From contig CM067304.1 in assembly GCA_034231615.1 (NCBI GenBank), forward strand, positions 25,044,589-25,108,588: a DNA stretch of 64,000 nt. Reading direction: 5' to 3'. The stretch is from Meghimatium bilineatum (Eukaryota > Mollusca > Gastropoda > Stylommatophora > Philomycidae). Made by a program: the position numbers and the translations under genes. The notes beneath the pieces were generated by a model. It saw only the letters and a program-made list of their open reading frames with translations. It was not told the origin of the DNA and did not search any database. Within the stretch, counting starts at the first letter, position 1; every line of letters begins with the position of its first letter. Positions 45,260-57,514 of this stretch are shown piece by piece.

Positions 45260-46680
45260 TTCAAACTTGTTTGTATATTTGTTTACTAATGGTTACCTCA
45301 TTTGGTAGAGATACGCTCAATTCAACCTAGGATTGGTTTCCATATTGGTTATATCAGGGCCTCTGGGGACCCATGTTTTTTGTGACGTGTGCCTAATTGG
45401 CGCTAGAACTTGACTATCCAGCCGGATTTGCCGCTGTGCCTTCTAGCTGCAACCCTTAAAATGAATATTTGTGGATTTTCCTCGTTCCAATGATGGGATA
45501 AGTGTAGCCTGTCTTGGTAGCCATTAGAAGGGCTATTTGTTGTGTGGTCTGTTTATTGTTTATTACCTGTCGTCTATTGACAGGGCTACTTTTTATTGTG
45601 ATGCTTGTGTCGTCTGCTAGTCGATTTACGCTTTTTCTCCAACTGTTTCTCCTCATTGATGATGTCGTTTGTGATTGTCGGGTCACCGTCTTCTTCAGGA
45701 GTTTTGGCTGCTACTTGATGTGCCGGTTGGATGTACCTCGCTCCTGTATAGTTTGTTTCTCCTTTTATTTAAATTTTTTTTTCTAATTTATAAATTTATA
45801 TAGGCTTACACAAAATGAGTATCTTACAAATTAATGTAATTTATAAACATAAATATATAAATACAAGCCTCTTGGCCGTTCATTGATCAATGCTCGGTTG
45901 TGTAATGTACATTGATCAAAGTGTAGGTTATCCTTGTGGTTGACTGGATCTTTTAAAACATAATTTTACATAATTTGTTCACATACTATTAAATAACAGT
46001 ATCCTAACTAATACTTGCTAGTAACTAATACTGCATTCACTACCTAAAGTTATATATTCGCTCATTCTCACACATAAAGGGCCTATTCGGTACACACATT
46101 GAGATTACTCTCTTTTGGCTTAATACATATTGTGTTCCTAAATAAAGTTATATTCTCAATTATTCATTAATTAGCAGCTATAGTTATATATAAGGATTCG
46201 TGCCCTAATACGAGATTTATATTCTCACTCATACATTAAATCTGTTATATCATTATACACATTCAAATCTTATAGTTATCATTCTTACTCAAGCCCTTAT
46301 ATATATATTCATATTCTCAAGTTTGATTCTCACTCAACCAGTAAGTACAGTTATATATTCACTCATTCGCTAATATGCCTACATATTCAACAAATATTCT
46401 TTCTAATGCCCTTATACATATTCCTGACCTAAAGTTAATTTACTCTCATCCAATGAAAACAGTAATATACTCGTACCTTAACGCACAGGCCTATTCTGTT
46501 CTAAATTATATTTTCATTTTTATCCTAATAAATATTCCGTGGATTCATTGTTCAATACATTTTGTTCTTTACTTCCTCATGCCCTGCTACATATTCATTG
46601 TAATAATATAATAGGGCAATAAACAAAAACTGCTCATTCGTTTTCTCAATTGCGGTGGTGGAGTTTGTATGTGTATGATG
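45260..46680. other. AT-rich DNA with degenerate short repeats
   Basis: Between 45,960 and 46,560 words such as ATATTCTCACTCAT and AGTTATATA recur at irregular spacing. No gene is supported; a 90-codon frame at 45514-45786 is not recognised. Confidence 0.4.
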
Positions 46681-46689
46681 AAGTATGTG

Positions 46690-47075
46690 CTATTTTGCTT
46701 TTGTAGACTGAAACTCAGCAGCACCGCAGAGGTGTCTCATCAGGGGTGCTTGGTATGTAGGCCTATGTGTGTCATATTTTGTTTTAGCGGGCAGAAACTC
46801 AGCACAAGCGCAAGATTGTCTCATTTGGGGTGTGTAGTATGTATATGTGTTATATTTTGTTTTAGCGGGCAGAAACACAGCACACGCGCAAGGTTGTCTC
46901 ATTTGGGGTTTGTAGTATGTATATGTGTTATATTTTGTTTTAGTGAGCCGAAACTCAGCACAAGCGCAAGGATGTCTAATTTCGCGTGTGTAGTATGTAT
47001 ATGCGTTATATTTTGTTCTAGCGGGCAGAAACTCAGCACAAGCGCAAGGTTGTCTATTTCAAACGCTTTCAGCGA
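46690..47075. repeat. ~79-bp tandem repeat, five diverged copies
   Basis: Units share GCGGGCAGAAACTCAGCAC and GTATGTATATGTGTTATATT, with spacing of 77-83 bp. Confidence 0.9.
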
Positions 47076-47214
47076 GGTCTTTAAATAGTATAGGGTAGTC
47101 GGGGGAAAGATGGCTTGTGGGGTAAGAGAGTGCAGCGGGTTTTTTTCCGGTAGGACTCGCAACTAGATCTGGTGCGAAAAGTTCATTCTTTGATACAACA
47201 AAATTTGGCAGCTA

Positions 47215-47478
47215 ATGGGCAACAATATAAGAAAAAGGCAATCTTCTTTTTTTGGCCACTTCATGAGACAGGCAGGTTTAGAGAACATAATCACAACAGG
47301 CAAGATTGAAGGCACCAGAGACAGAGGGCGACAACGTGAGAAAATATTAGACAGTTTGACAACCTGGCACGGCAAAGAAACAACAACGACTTTGATACAT
47401 AATACTGTGGACAGAGAGCGGTGGAGAGCCATGACCGCCTACGCCACCCGGCATGGCACCTGATGATGATGATGATGA
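47215..47478 (+). mobile_element. LINE family B, 5'-truncated 3' end
   Basis: Open from SSFFGHFMRQAGLENIITTG through KIEGTRDRGRQREKILDSLT to YATRHGT, stop, then the family's (TGA)n tail. This is the best-preserved family B C-terminus in the window. Confidence 0.88.
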
Positions 47479-47697
47479 ATGGGCATGTCGTTTTTCAACA
47501 ATGAGATTCGTTTGTTTTTCATAGGTCTCGATATAATTTTTGTTAAACTATTTACTCCTTTTCTTCTGTTATCTTTACTGTCCGTTTTTCTTACATGTTT
47601 AAACTGAAGCATGTATTGTATTGTTAAATTATTAATTGCGTTACCTCGTCAATGTATTTTTTGTGTGTGACAATTTATTATAGTTGCTAATCTTGTG

Positions 47698-47751
47698 AGA
47701 TGGCGCATAGTTAGCAGGGTAAGATGTTGCTGTTCACTCGATGCGCCATCT
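47698..47751. repeat. Inverted repeat
   Basis: AGATGGCGCAT and, about 32 bp on, ATGCGCCATCT form 11-bp arms. Related words (GGGGTAAGA, AGATGGC) also occur near 47105-47130. Confidence 0.7.
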
Positions 47752-47885
47752 TACCCCACTAAGTGTGGTCATTAGTCCCCCTCATTTTGCAAAGTATTTA
47801 AACCAGTTAAACAGTTTCATTAACTGTCTCCTTTACGTTTATTTTTAGCAATTACAAACGGAAGAACGATAACAGGAAGCCATCA

Positions 47886-48000
47886 GTCATAGATGCACAC
47901 TCCCCGCCATTTATAAATGCACAATCTCCGCCTTCATAGATGCACAATCTGCACCAGTCATAGATGTACAATCTCCACCAGTCATAGATGCACGATGTCC
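47886..48000. repeat. ~27-bp tandem repeat, about five copies
   Basis: Units share AGTCATAGATGCACAATCTCC. Confidence 0.85.
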
Positions 48001-48390
48001 GTGTACATAGTCCTTTGTTTTCTATAATTTTCTAATTATTTTGCAGTTTTTGTCAATTCTCTGTTGATTTCATATTTATTTGTTTCACCTTTTTTCCCCG
48101 CGCAATCTTACACCCAAAATTAGGCAGATTTAATTTTTTTTATATATGTTAGAAAATTACCATTCTACTGTCTACACGTAGATATATTTGTTCAACAACC
48201 TCACCATTGTAAGATGGATAAGCTATACACTGATGGCAGTTTGGTCTCTCATAATTAAGTCTAATTGTCAGAATAGTTAAAAAGTGCACCATCTTCCTCT
48301 TGACTACTCTATTTAGTGCTTCTTTTGACCATCATGATATCGTATACCTATCTGCGATTCACCATAGAGTCATTAAGTATCTTTAGCAGA
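48001..48390. other. No recognisable feature
   Basis: AT-rich, unassigned. Confidence 0.5.
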
Positions 48391-48394
48391 CGAT

Positions 48395-48618
48395 GATTTG
48401 GTCAACGTACCAGATGACATGCCTAGCTAATTTGTGTCTGCATCAGAATATTATCAATGCTGGGGATACCAGATGTGTCAAGACAGTGGAATCCGGTATC
48501 TTGTCTTACCATCTGATGTTCATACCCGCCTTTGAGACAAGTTGAGTGAAATTGATTGAGTTCCTTACATATCGTCTATACCACAGTCCATGTTTCACTA
48601 GCGTATAACAACACTGGA
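48395..48618 (-). mobile_element. LINE family E, post-RT fragment
   Basis: The reverse complement is collinear with 53860-54070 (GCTAGTGAAACATGGACTGT, GAACATCAGATGG.AAGA). It abuts the family G fragment of opposite orientation. Confidence 0.75.
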
Positions 48619-48639
48619 AGTTGTCAGTGGTATTGGTCA

Positions 48640-49290
48640 ATAAGAACTCCGGTGAAGGGGATGTGATTATATACACAGATGGATTGGTCGTTAGACATGT
48701 TCGCAATGCGTTGGTCTTCACAGCTCAGAGTGCAGGGAATAGTGTTAGGGAAGAGAGTGGAGCTTTTGCTGTGACTACGAGTAGTATGACTGTAGAGATC
48801 ATGGCGATGATTATGCATTAGAATGGGTCAGCTCACAGAGGTCTGTACGGACCTGTATCACGTGTGACTCGATGAGTATGATTATGAAAGTACAGAAGGG
48901 TCTTGTTCGTGAACAATGGACTGATATTTTGAGAGGGTCGAGGTTGGAGACGGTGATTTTTATTTTCGTGCCTGGGCCTGTTGGCGCACGGGGCAACGAG
49001 AGAGCTGTCTTGCTGGCGTCAGGTGCTGTTGTTACACCCAGGGAGGAGCAATGAATCGGGCAGATGTGTTGAATTCCCTACACTAGTCAGCACGTGAAAG
49101 TGAACTCGAAGTGGATGATGATTGTTATTCATTGGCTAGAATTAAGGAACAGGGTTTGAAATGTGGGGTCACCAGAGGGGAGCAGTTTGCAGGGCGCAGA
49201 AGAATGATGGTCAATCAACATAGACCCGGAACTGTCAGCAGAGATGTAATAGTGGATACAGAGAGAACGGAGCACCTATGGTACTTTGTC
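48640..49290 (+). mobile_element. LINE family G, RNase H and C-terminal part
   Basis: Frames read DVIIYTDGLVVRHVRNALVF, ESGAFAVTTSSMTVEIMAM, CITCDSMSMIMKVQKGLV, FIFVPGPVGARGNERAVLLA and NQHRPGTVSRDVIVDTERTE. Three RNase H acidic positions are kept, but the last Asp (normally ADRLA) is Val. A second RNase-H-bearing LINE family, distinct from family A. Confidence 0.85.
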
Positions 49291-49399
49291 AATGACATAC
49301 CGCTTTATGATGTGTCCAAAAGATGTGGACTGTCTCTGATGCGTGTAAACAACTTTCTTTTTGAATTAACTTATTTCACTATATCTTTTTTACTGCTTT

Positions 49400-49920
49400 T
49401 TATCTGTTCACGGTGTCTTAACATTCTTCTATAAAACCATATCTCTGCTGTCTCAATATAATTTGTGAATTCTACTGAGTATTCAAGACACATTTCCATA
49501 CACCAAAATTGGCTCTATATAACTTCTAAGAACTATATTTCTCACCTCAATTGACAACGATATATTACATAGGGTGATCTTCATCTTGTGAAATGATGCC
49601 TTTGCTTGTGAAATTATACATTTGACTTCTTTAATACATCTTCCATCTTATGTTATTAATGTACCTAAAATATCAATATGTTGACTTTCTTCGGACTGAG
49701 ACTTTATAGTGCATTCTGGAGGACATTTATTCTTTGATATTACCATTTGTTCAGTTTTTCTGTTATTCAGACTAACGCCATTGTTTTGACTTTTTTCTCT
49801 CAATAATATTCATCTATTGTTGTAGCTGTGTTTCATTTTCAGTTATCAGAACTGTATTATCAGCGTATCGTATGTTGTTTATAATATGCTATTCAACTGA
49901 TATTCCTGATATGACGAGGA
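49400..49920 (-). mobile_element. LINE family B, RT/post-RT fragment
   Basis: The minus strand reads TIRYADNTVLITENETQLQQ, VSLNNRKTEQMVISKNK, DGRCIKEVKCIISQAKASFH and VLRSYIEPILVYG. The catalytic DD is DN here, so it is inactive. Confidence 0.8.
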
Positions 49921-50029
49921 GATATAATCACTAAACTAGTTTTCCGGTAGCATGTCCTATTCAGGACATAGCTATCATCCCAGCATTTGTTGGCTATGGT
50001 AGGGAGCTTTAATACAATTATTAAAAAAT

Positions 50030-51800
50030 ATGAACATACATAGATACATGAAGGCTGGCTACATAGCTATCTACGCCTCATACCTAAGCCTGGTCAAGAC
50101 ACGACGTTGTTAAGCAGATACAGAACCAATACATAATATATACGGAAATCTACTAGAACAAATAGTGGCCAAGCTAGAGAATGAAAAAATCTTACCAGAA
50201 ACGATTAAGACCTATGAGGGAGAAGAATCAAAATCGTGCAAAATTTGATTACAACGTCGATGGGGCTTCAAACACAAGAAAATGGCAGTCGCTGTTGCTA
50301 TTGATCTGGGGGACGCATATAACAGTGAATACCTCTAGACACTATCTACTACATGATAGATGCAGAAAATCGAATTTTGGCTTCTACAATGAACAGACTC
50401 TGTAGTGACAAAAAGACCACGAGCTCCGTTTTGGATCTTGGACATAGGACTCTCAAAGAATATGCCTGGGACTTCCAGAAGGGTAGAAATTGTTGCATGT
50501 ACTAATCAATATTTATACAGCGAAGGTGGAAAGCATCTAATCAACTGGCTCAGTCCGTACATTGTCCTGTGCTGATGACATCTTAATCTATATAATTGTT
50601 TCTGATAAGCGGGAAATGGCCAAAAGTAACAAGGAGAGAATACAGATCATTTCTAGATAGTATCATAACACTAGTACAAAGGTTAATTCAGAACAAAGTA
50701 AGTTTGATGTGGTAATCGTCGAATAACTTAATAGTACGGGCGGATCCACCAAATATCACCTTTAAAGGTCAAGACATTATATAGAGTTATATAATGAAAT
50801 AATTGGGGGGGGGGGGGAGGAACATTCGAACAAAGTCTATCATGTATGTTCCATTCTGATCATGTCATACAGAGATGTAAACGTGGCCTGGAGCTAGTGG
50901 CTTCTAACACTGCTCATACAGAGATGTAAACGTGGCCTGGAACTAGTGGCTTCTAACACTGCTCATACAGAGATGTAAACGTGGCATGGAGCTAGTGGCT
51001 TCTAACACTGCTCATAAAGAGATGTAAACGTGGCCTGGAGCTAGTGGCTTCTAACACTGTTCATACAGAGATGTAAACGTGGCATGGAGCTAGTGGCTTC
51101 TAACACTGTTCATACAGAGATGTAAACGTGGCCTGGAGCTAGTGGCTTCTAACACTGCTCATACAGAGATGTAAACGTGGCCTGGAGCTAGTGGCTTCTA
51201 ACACTGCTCATACAGAGATGTAAACGTGGCCTGGAGCTAGTGGCTTCTAACACTGCTCATACAGAGATGTAAACGTGGCATGGAGTTAGTGGCTTCTAAC
51301 ACTGCTCATACAGAGATGTAAACGTAGCCTGGATCTAATGGCTTCTAACACTGCTCATACAGAATGTCAGTGGTTGGAATGCATAGTCTGAGGATTCACT
51401 AAAGATACCTCGATCGTGGTAATTAGATACATGTAAGGTACATCATCCATCAAATCGTGACATTTATTTTCCCAGATTGATACATACATGTGAGTTGTCA
51501 GTTATAAAAATCTTCGCTCCAGGAACATTACAGATAATAATAGTTCTATATTTGATATTATAATGTGATGTATGGAAGTATTGAGAAATTTTCAAATACA
51601 ACAACATTTCTCAAATAAATCGGAATTACTGTGGAGACATGTTAAATTGCAAAAGAGAAGAGGAATAAGAAGAGGGGAAATGTAATTGATGGCGCAAGAA
51701 TAAGCAAATAGTGCACTAGTTATCATATCAGATTCTTTCGTTAGAGGAGAGGAATCGATAAACGCTATGGAGGTCATGGACAATTACTTGCAGGTCATCG
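50030..51800 (+). mobile_element. LINE family G, RT region, interrupted by a 49-bp array
   Basis: Frames read NLLEQIVAKLENEKILPET, KMAVAVAIDLGDAYN (the RT block with DLxxAYN), HSDHVIQRCKRGLELVAS and, past the array, GFTKDTSIVVIRYM. The order matches RNase-H LINEs of the type at 48640. Many stops. Confidence 0.75.
50865..51360. repeat. 49-bp minisatellite, ten copies, derived from LINE coding sequence
   Basis: Units with ACAGAGATGTAAACGTGGCC and AGTGGCTTCTAACACTGCTC, starting about every 49 nt from 50882 to 51323. Each codes IQRCKRGLELVASNTA, the LINE residues at that point. Confidence 0.95.
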
Positions 51801-51949
51801 TTACACAGGGCGGTTAGAACATGGTACAATAAGAAAGAAAGTGGAACTTGAAATGCAACAATTGTTATGTGATAGCGCATTGGAAGATCACGTCTATACA
51901 ACAACAATAATAATAATAAAACTCATAACCAGCCAGGGTCATAGTGGTG

Positions 51950-53480
51950 TCACATTGATATACTTTATGCAGAAAGATCTAAAATAATTATTCTCTTCCA
52001 CCCTGACACCCTGATGAGTTTGAAAACTTCACACTGTCCAACTTTGATTTTATCCAACCATGTCTTTCTTTGTCTAGCACGACTTCTTCCACCCTCCATC
52101 ATACCTAGAATTTGTTACAGGCTTTTGATAATATGTCTATAGTAATGTTTAGATCGGTCTTAGGTTTGGCATTTAGGGCACATTCATAAGCAGGTAGGAG
52201 ATCTCTATATAGTGCCTCTATGACAGAGATGATGTTGCTGTCGAAATTAAACTCTCGCATAGTATTCCACAGACCTGTATACCTAACACAGTCAAAAGCT
52301 TTTGTGAAATCAATCAAGTTATGGAATAGACCGCGTTGGAGCTGCAAGTGCTTTTCACTTATTGGACGTAGATCGAAAATGTGTTTCACTGTATTTCTGT
52401 TTCTTCTGAATCCGACCTATTCTTCTGTCTAGATTTTTTTCTTTATCTATTGAGTATAATCCTCAGCATAGGCCTAACTTCACTTGAGTATAATCCTCAG
52501 CATAGGCCTAACTTCACTTATAATCCTCAGCATAGGCCTAACTTCACTTGAGTATAATCCTCAGCATAGGCCTAACTTCACTTGAGTATAATCCTCAGCA
52601 TAGGCCTAACTTCACTTGAGTATAATCCTCAGCATAGGCCTAACTTCACTTGAGTATAATCCTCATCATAGGCCTAACTTCACTTGGATGTGAAAGAGAC
52701 TGATTGTTCTTTAGGTTTTTGCACCAATTTAAATCTATTTTTATTTTAGAAATGGTTTTTGTAGTGACTGCGTCCATTTTTTTCAGGCAATATTTTCGTA
52801 GCCTAAATCCGATATATTATTGACATGACGTAAATCATTGCTTCTTCCTCCATGTGTGACAATTCCGCCGAGATGTTGTCATTTCCTATTTCAGTGAAGA
52901 AAATGCTTCCTTCACTTCATCACTGCTTCCTCTGTTGTTTATCCAGATATGGTTTAGTAATTGATTCTGTGGTACATCTTCATGTTTATATAACTCTCTA
53001 CAATATTCCCTCCATCTTCATCTCCATTTCTTTTATATTCAGTATTGTTGCATTTTTGTCGTCTATAATAGAAATCTTGGGTTTTCTTTGCTGTGTTATT
53101 TTTCTTCTAAAGTTTCAAAAGCGGTTTTACTTTTACCATGTGACATGTTGTTGTGAATGGAATCACACTGTGCATTGATGCAGTTTTCTTTATCTTTTTA
53201 CATTTTAGTATTAATAGTTTTATTTAGTGCACTATAAGTCAGGACTGCCATTGGATTATGTTTTTGTCATTTTATTTAGCTCTCTAATGTTATCATATAC
53301 GTTTAATATGTCTTCAGTAAGCCCAGGGTTTACTGGCTGTGTGTTTCTTGCCTAGTAGCTGTGTTAACTAACACGGCTTTCAGGTTCTCAGTCAGTGAGT
53401 TGATATCGTCCTCTAATAAGTTCAAAGTTGCACATGTACCTCCTATAGTTGCACTATCCACTAGCCAGAATCTCTTCATC
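51950..53480 (-). mobile_element. LINE family F, interrupted by a 34-bp array
   Basis: Along the minus strand: DINSLTENLKAVLVNTATR, LTYSALNKTI, AFETLEEK (endonuclease-RT linker), QSLSHPSEV.PMLRIIL, VGFRRNRNTVKHIFDLR, LFHNLIDFTKAFDCVRYTGL (RT), then after a deletion SRARQRKTWLDKIK (C-terminal). Frame breaks throughout. Confidence 0.82.
52453..52690. repeat. 34-bp minisatellite, about seven copies, derived from LINE coding sequence
   Basis: Units of TATAATCCTCAGCATAGGCC; one unit is shortened to about 28 bp. Reverse-complemented, each codes SEVRPMLRIIL, the RT residues found once in related elements (SKVMLRIIL). Confidence 0.95.
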
Positions 53481-53559
53481 ATCCATGGGAATTATAGAAG
53501 ATACAAGTAAGAAAGTAAGACAAGACGTGACAAAGATTTTTTAACAGAGGACAGGTTCT

Positions 53560-53625
53560 CAGCATATCCCCTTACTTTCCTTATTCGCCTTCTATGGCAT
53601 GCATGGAAAGAAGACAGATATCCCA
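53560..53625 (-). mobile_element. SINE-1 fragment (candidate)
   Basis: CTTCTATGGCATGCATGGAA resembles the 5' module of SINE-1 at 40890-40910. Confidence 0.35.
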
Positions 53626-53789
53626 TGTTTTGCACCCTGAACTAGAAGTCTAGGTCCCGGTTGCTACACGGTTGTTGCAATCTCAATTCGTCTTGCCATT
53701 TTTTTCAAATGAGGTCCGACAAGAGAGTGAGGTCTACGCTTTGCACAACCCCTCCTCACTTTAATCAAAATCCTCAGTGCAAGTCATTT

Positions 53790-54420
53790 TCAAATCCACG
53801 AGATTGTACGAAAATATGGCATTAACCTACAGACTAGGCTGAAAGTTTACAGAGCAGTGGTACTTCCAGTATTGTTGCATGCTAGTGAAACATGGACTGT
53901 ATATAGAAATCATGTGAGGAAACTCAATCACTTTCACACAACTTGTCTCAGAAAAGTTATGAACATCAGATGGGAAGATAAGATTCCAGATACCACCGTC
54001 CTTGACAGATCTGGTATCATCAGCATTGACACTATCCTGATGTAGACATAGATTCGTTGGGCAGATCACATGGTACTTTTGCTAGATCATCGGCTGCCAA
54101 AGTTACTTCTCTATAGTGAGCTGAAGAAAGGTACACGATCTCAAGGTGGCCAAAAGAAGTGCTACAAGGACTCGTTAAAGACTTCACTGAAAGCCTTTGG
54201 AATAGATTAAGATATATGGGAAGAACTTGCACAAAATAAATCTACATTGTGATCTTCAGTCAAAAAGAGCGCACCAAGGAGAAAGTCTTGGCAATTTTTA
54301 ATTTGCTAAGAAAGTGAATGGATTTTTAAGCAGAAAAAGCGAGGACACTGTTGAAAATGTATCCCGAAAGGTGAACATCGGTTCAAAACAGATAGCTATG
54401 GAAAAAAACAGGGGGCGTTG
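53790..54420 (+). mobile_element. LINE family E, post-RT region
   Basis: Open at first: LTYRLRLKVYRAVVLPVLLH, ASETWTVYRNHVRKLNHFHT, TCLRKVMNIRWEDKIPDTTV, then a stop and IRWADHMV, KKGTRSQGGQKKCYKDSLKT, WEELAQNKS. Matches a widespread invertebrate and fish LINE C-terminal half. Confidence 0.88.
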
Positions 54421-54925
54421 GACCAAAAATTGCCGAGAACTAATGGTATGGAACATGAATAATCACAATAAAGATTCATTGTCTGTGTAAGTTTTAGATT
54501 TAAATCCGAAAATTTGGCCAAATACATAAGCGCACATTTCAAACAAGTCATAGTATACTAGTCTTGAGTTATCAAGGAGACAATACTTTCATGAAAGTTA
54601 TAGAAGAATAAATCTTTGAGAGTAACTGAACAAGAGAAAGCGAATAAGTGAGAAAAATCTCAAGAACAGGACACAATTGCCTACATCTAACTACATGTAT
54701 ACAACATTCAAGATATGCAGCGCCCCCATGTGAACATGCACATCATACTCAAGAGTACACACTTCAAGATTACTCTGAAAGTCAGGCACTGAGGCAAAAG
54801 CACAGACCCAAATAAATAAAACAAAGATCTTGTAAGAGCCAGAGAAAACAAAAGACATTTGTTGCAGAAATTAGAAATTTTTTAAAACAAGTAAATAAAC
54901 AACGTTCGGTCAGGGACTGTAATAT
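54421..54925. other. No recognisable feature
   Basis: No supported ORF. Confidence 0.5.
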
Positions 54926-54929
54926 CCAA

Positions 54930-55230
54930 AAATAATGTTCTCATTATTAGTATGTGCCGTCTCCGCAATAAAGTTTGTCTGCAAAAGACCTCTAACACCC
55001 CTTCTCTCTTGTCTCTTGGTGGTGCAATCTACTAGACTGTAACCTGTCCATCTCGTGATGTTACTCTCCCACTTATATCTCTGCATACCTCTTGTTCGCT
55101 TCCCCTCGACTTTATCCTCAAGTACGGCCTTCAATAACATATGTCATGTCGTTTAATATGTCCATAATATTGTTTTTGTTTGCGTGATCATTATATCCTT
55201 TAATGATTCTTTCTTCGTAATTCTTTAATG
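54930..55230 (-). mobile_element. LINE family C, 3' end
   Basis: The minus strand reads MLLKAVLEDKVEGKRTRGMQ, RYKWESNITRWTGYSLVDCT, RGLLQTNFIAETAH, as at 28164-28563. Confidence 0.82.
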
Positions 55231-55841
55231 TTTAAAATGTTGCTAATTTTCGAATGTTGATAAACGAGTCAATTTTCTAATAATAGAACCACTTTTTTAC
55301 CCAATGTTGATAACAGAGCCAATATTGTAATCTTGAGTATGGAGCCAATGTTCTAATTTTGGGAATAGAGAAAAGATGAGTAATCTTGTTTGGTTGACGG
55401 GCGGTCCAGCGTGTTGTGTGTGGGTTGGTGCAAACAATTTATTTTTAAGTGTGGTCTCTTAGTTTCATAAGTTACGTTAAATTTTTTTACCAGTGTGTGA
55501 CCTTCTCCTCCCTCCTGTCAACAACTGTCAAGAATTCATGGACACTTCTTGTTAAATTACGTCAAAAGTCAAAAGTCTTAACCCCCCTCCCAAAAAACAA
55601 TATTAAAATTTTTTTTTTTGGTAGAAAATCTACGAAAATTATACGACCAGAGTTGTTTTCCGATGTTCTGAAAATGTTTAAAATTCATAGTATTTAATTG
55701 GTGTGAATAAATAGCATTGGTGACGTTTTCCCCTTTTCAATTCCTATCAAACATTTTAAGGATACCACCAACCCACTAAATGTTAGCGCAAGTTTTGAAA
55801 GTCTCTTAAGTTCCAAGCAGAAATAACGAAATAGCCTCGAC

Positions 55842-56110
55842 TGCGATGTTCATAATAAATACCACAAGTAATAGCAGAATAAGTACAGCAGTGAAGACAC
55901 ACTTTTATAAATCTCTAATGACACCTTTTATTTTGTATAGATGTGAGAGTTGGACAGTTACAGCAGAAATCGAGAGGACAAAGCAGACTCTTGAAACAAA
56001 TTTTGCTGACGAATATTACGCATCCATTATTCAGAACATAAAACAAACATATACGTGAGAAGCAAAATAAATACTCGTCCTTGCTAACAAGAACATTACA
56101 TGACATTGGA
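55842..56110 (+). mobile_element. LINE family F, post-RT fragment
   Basis: Codes SRISTAVKTHFYKSLMTPFI, LYRCESWTVTAEIERTKQTL, the YGCESW block of this family, then decays. Confidence 0.8.
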
Positions 56111-56625
56111 CTAACGGCCGTCGTTGAAAGGAGGGTACATCTCCAAAAGAGGTACATTTTACTTTACCAAAATCTTCTCATGACAGTGGTGAAACTTCGC
56201 AAACTTGTGAAAAAAATATTCGTAAGGTTATTAATTTTAAAAAGTTATCTATCATTGACGCCAAAACATTATGGCGTGTTTCTATTTAGAGCTGCAATTT
56301 TCATTGGCTGTAGAAGACCTGATCTTGCAATAGCGATTGATTTGTTTTTTTCTGGCTTCAGACCAATTATAGGCTTAGAAATAATTTATCTACTCGTGTA
56401 GTTCTCAAAACTGGCAATTCTCTATCTGTTACAAAATTAGTCGTCACGACAACATGGCGATGTTTTTTTCCTCGCGATGTAGGGAACTCTATTATGTAGT
56501 GAATAATAGTGCGTTAGTTAATAAGCCAATGTGGTCTGGATACTATCTTGATGATTTTATGCGAACGGATTCAACGATAACATCAAGTGCATGTAATACC
56601 TAGAAACCTTTATATTGAATCGCAC

Positions 56626-56786
56626 CCCACCGAAGACGGATGTGTCGGGCCATTGGCGCAAATAAACCGGCGACACAACGCATTTCCATTCTCTGGACTA
56701 CATCCTGCTGGAAATATAGTAGGACCATTGTCCTGTTACAAGAGATATCCAGCGGTAAATTGAGAATGAACGCTGAAAAAGAAGAA
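56626..56786 (+). mobile_element. SINE-2 copy with TSD
   Basis: A 161-bp element from CACCGAAGACGGATGTGTCG to a GAAGAAGAA tail, flanked by the nine-base repeat GAATCGCAC at 56617-56625 and 56787-56795. It closely matches 4953-5116. Confidence 0.88.
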
Positions 56787-56799
56787 GAATCGCACGATG

Positions 56800-57510
56800 T
56801 TCATGTTTCTGAGGGCACTGAACATTTTCACAAAAAAGACGAACAGACGTTTGGATCTGAATTAGAAGATCAGGTATGTTTAAAAAAAATAAAAACTAGC
56901 TAATATTTAATATAGGGCCGTAAATTCATATTTATGGTGGGGGGGGGGAGGGTAGAGAAGAGCTACCTATCTACCAAAGACCGGTCCCTCGGCGTCTCCA
57001 CTCTAAAATTCCCTGCTCCCACAGTCTCAAAGTATCTTCAATGTCTGATACGATCTTGAGGATGATACAAATATTTAAAAAAAGAAAAGCAACAATCTTG
57101 TGGCAGCCATCCAAATCTCAGAGTGATGTCCCCTGATTGGAACCAATTTTACAGTTTAAAATATCTTGTCCTGCTCTGTCGGAGGACAAATCTGACAAGA
57201 TAGTTGCTATCTGCCACATGCTGTTGCTATCGGAACCATTCTGAAAGCAATGGTATACTACTTGACGTAATTGCCGTCAAGAAATTAACTGCCAAAAAAT
57301 TCTGGGTTGTGATTAAGATGCCTTTTTTTAAATGCCTTTTTTTTAAAAAACCATGTAACTAATACACGCGCATTGATTGACATTATCTAAGATGCTGATA
57401 GTGAGTGAAAATATACGAGTGACACTGACTTTCTATGATAGACCACTGAGTTATACTTTCAGCTTCAGTGTAGTGTCTTTACGGCATTTTATTGATAGAC
57501 TTGTTTTCCA
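56800..57510. other. No recognisable feature
   Basis: Includes a G-run near 56940 and A/T-rich stretches, no supported gene. Confidence 0.45.
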
Positions 57511-57514
57511 GATA

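Noticed and set aside
45456-45786. Overlapping 76- and 90-codon ORFs on opposite strands
   Set aside because: No recognisable domain, no splice context; probably chance.
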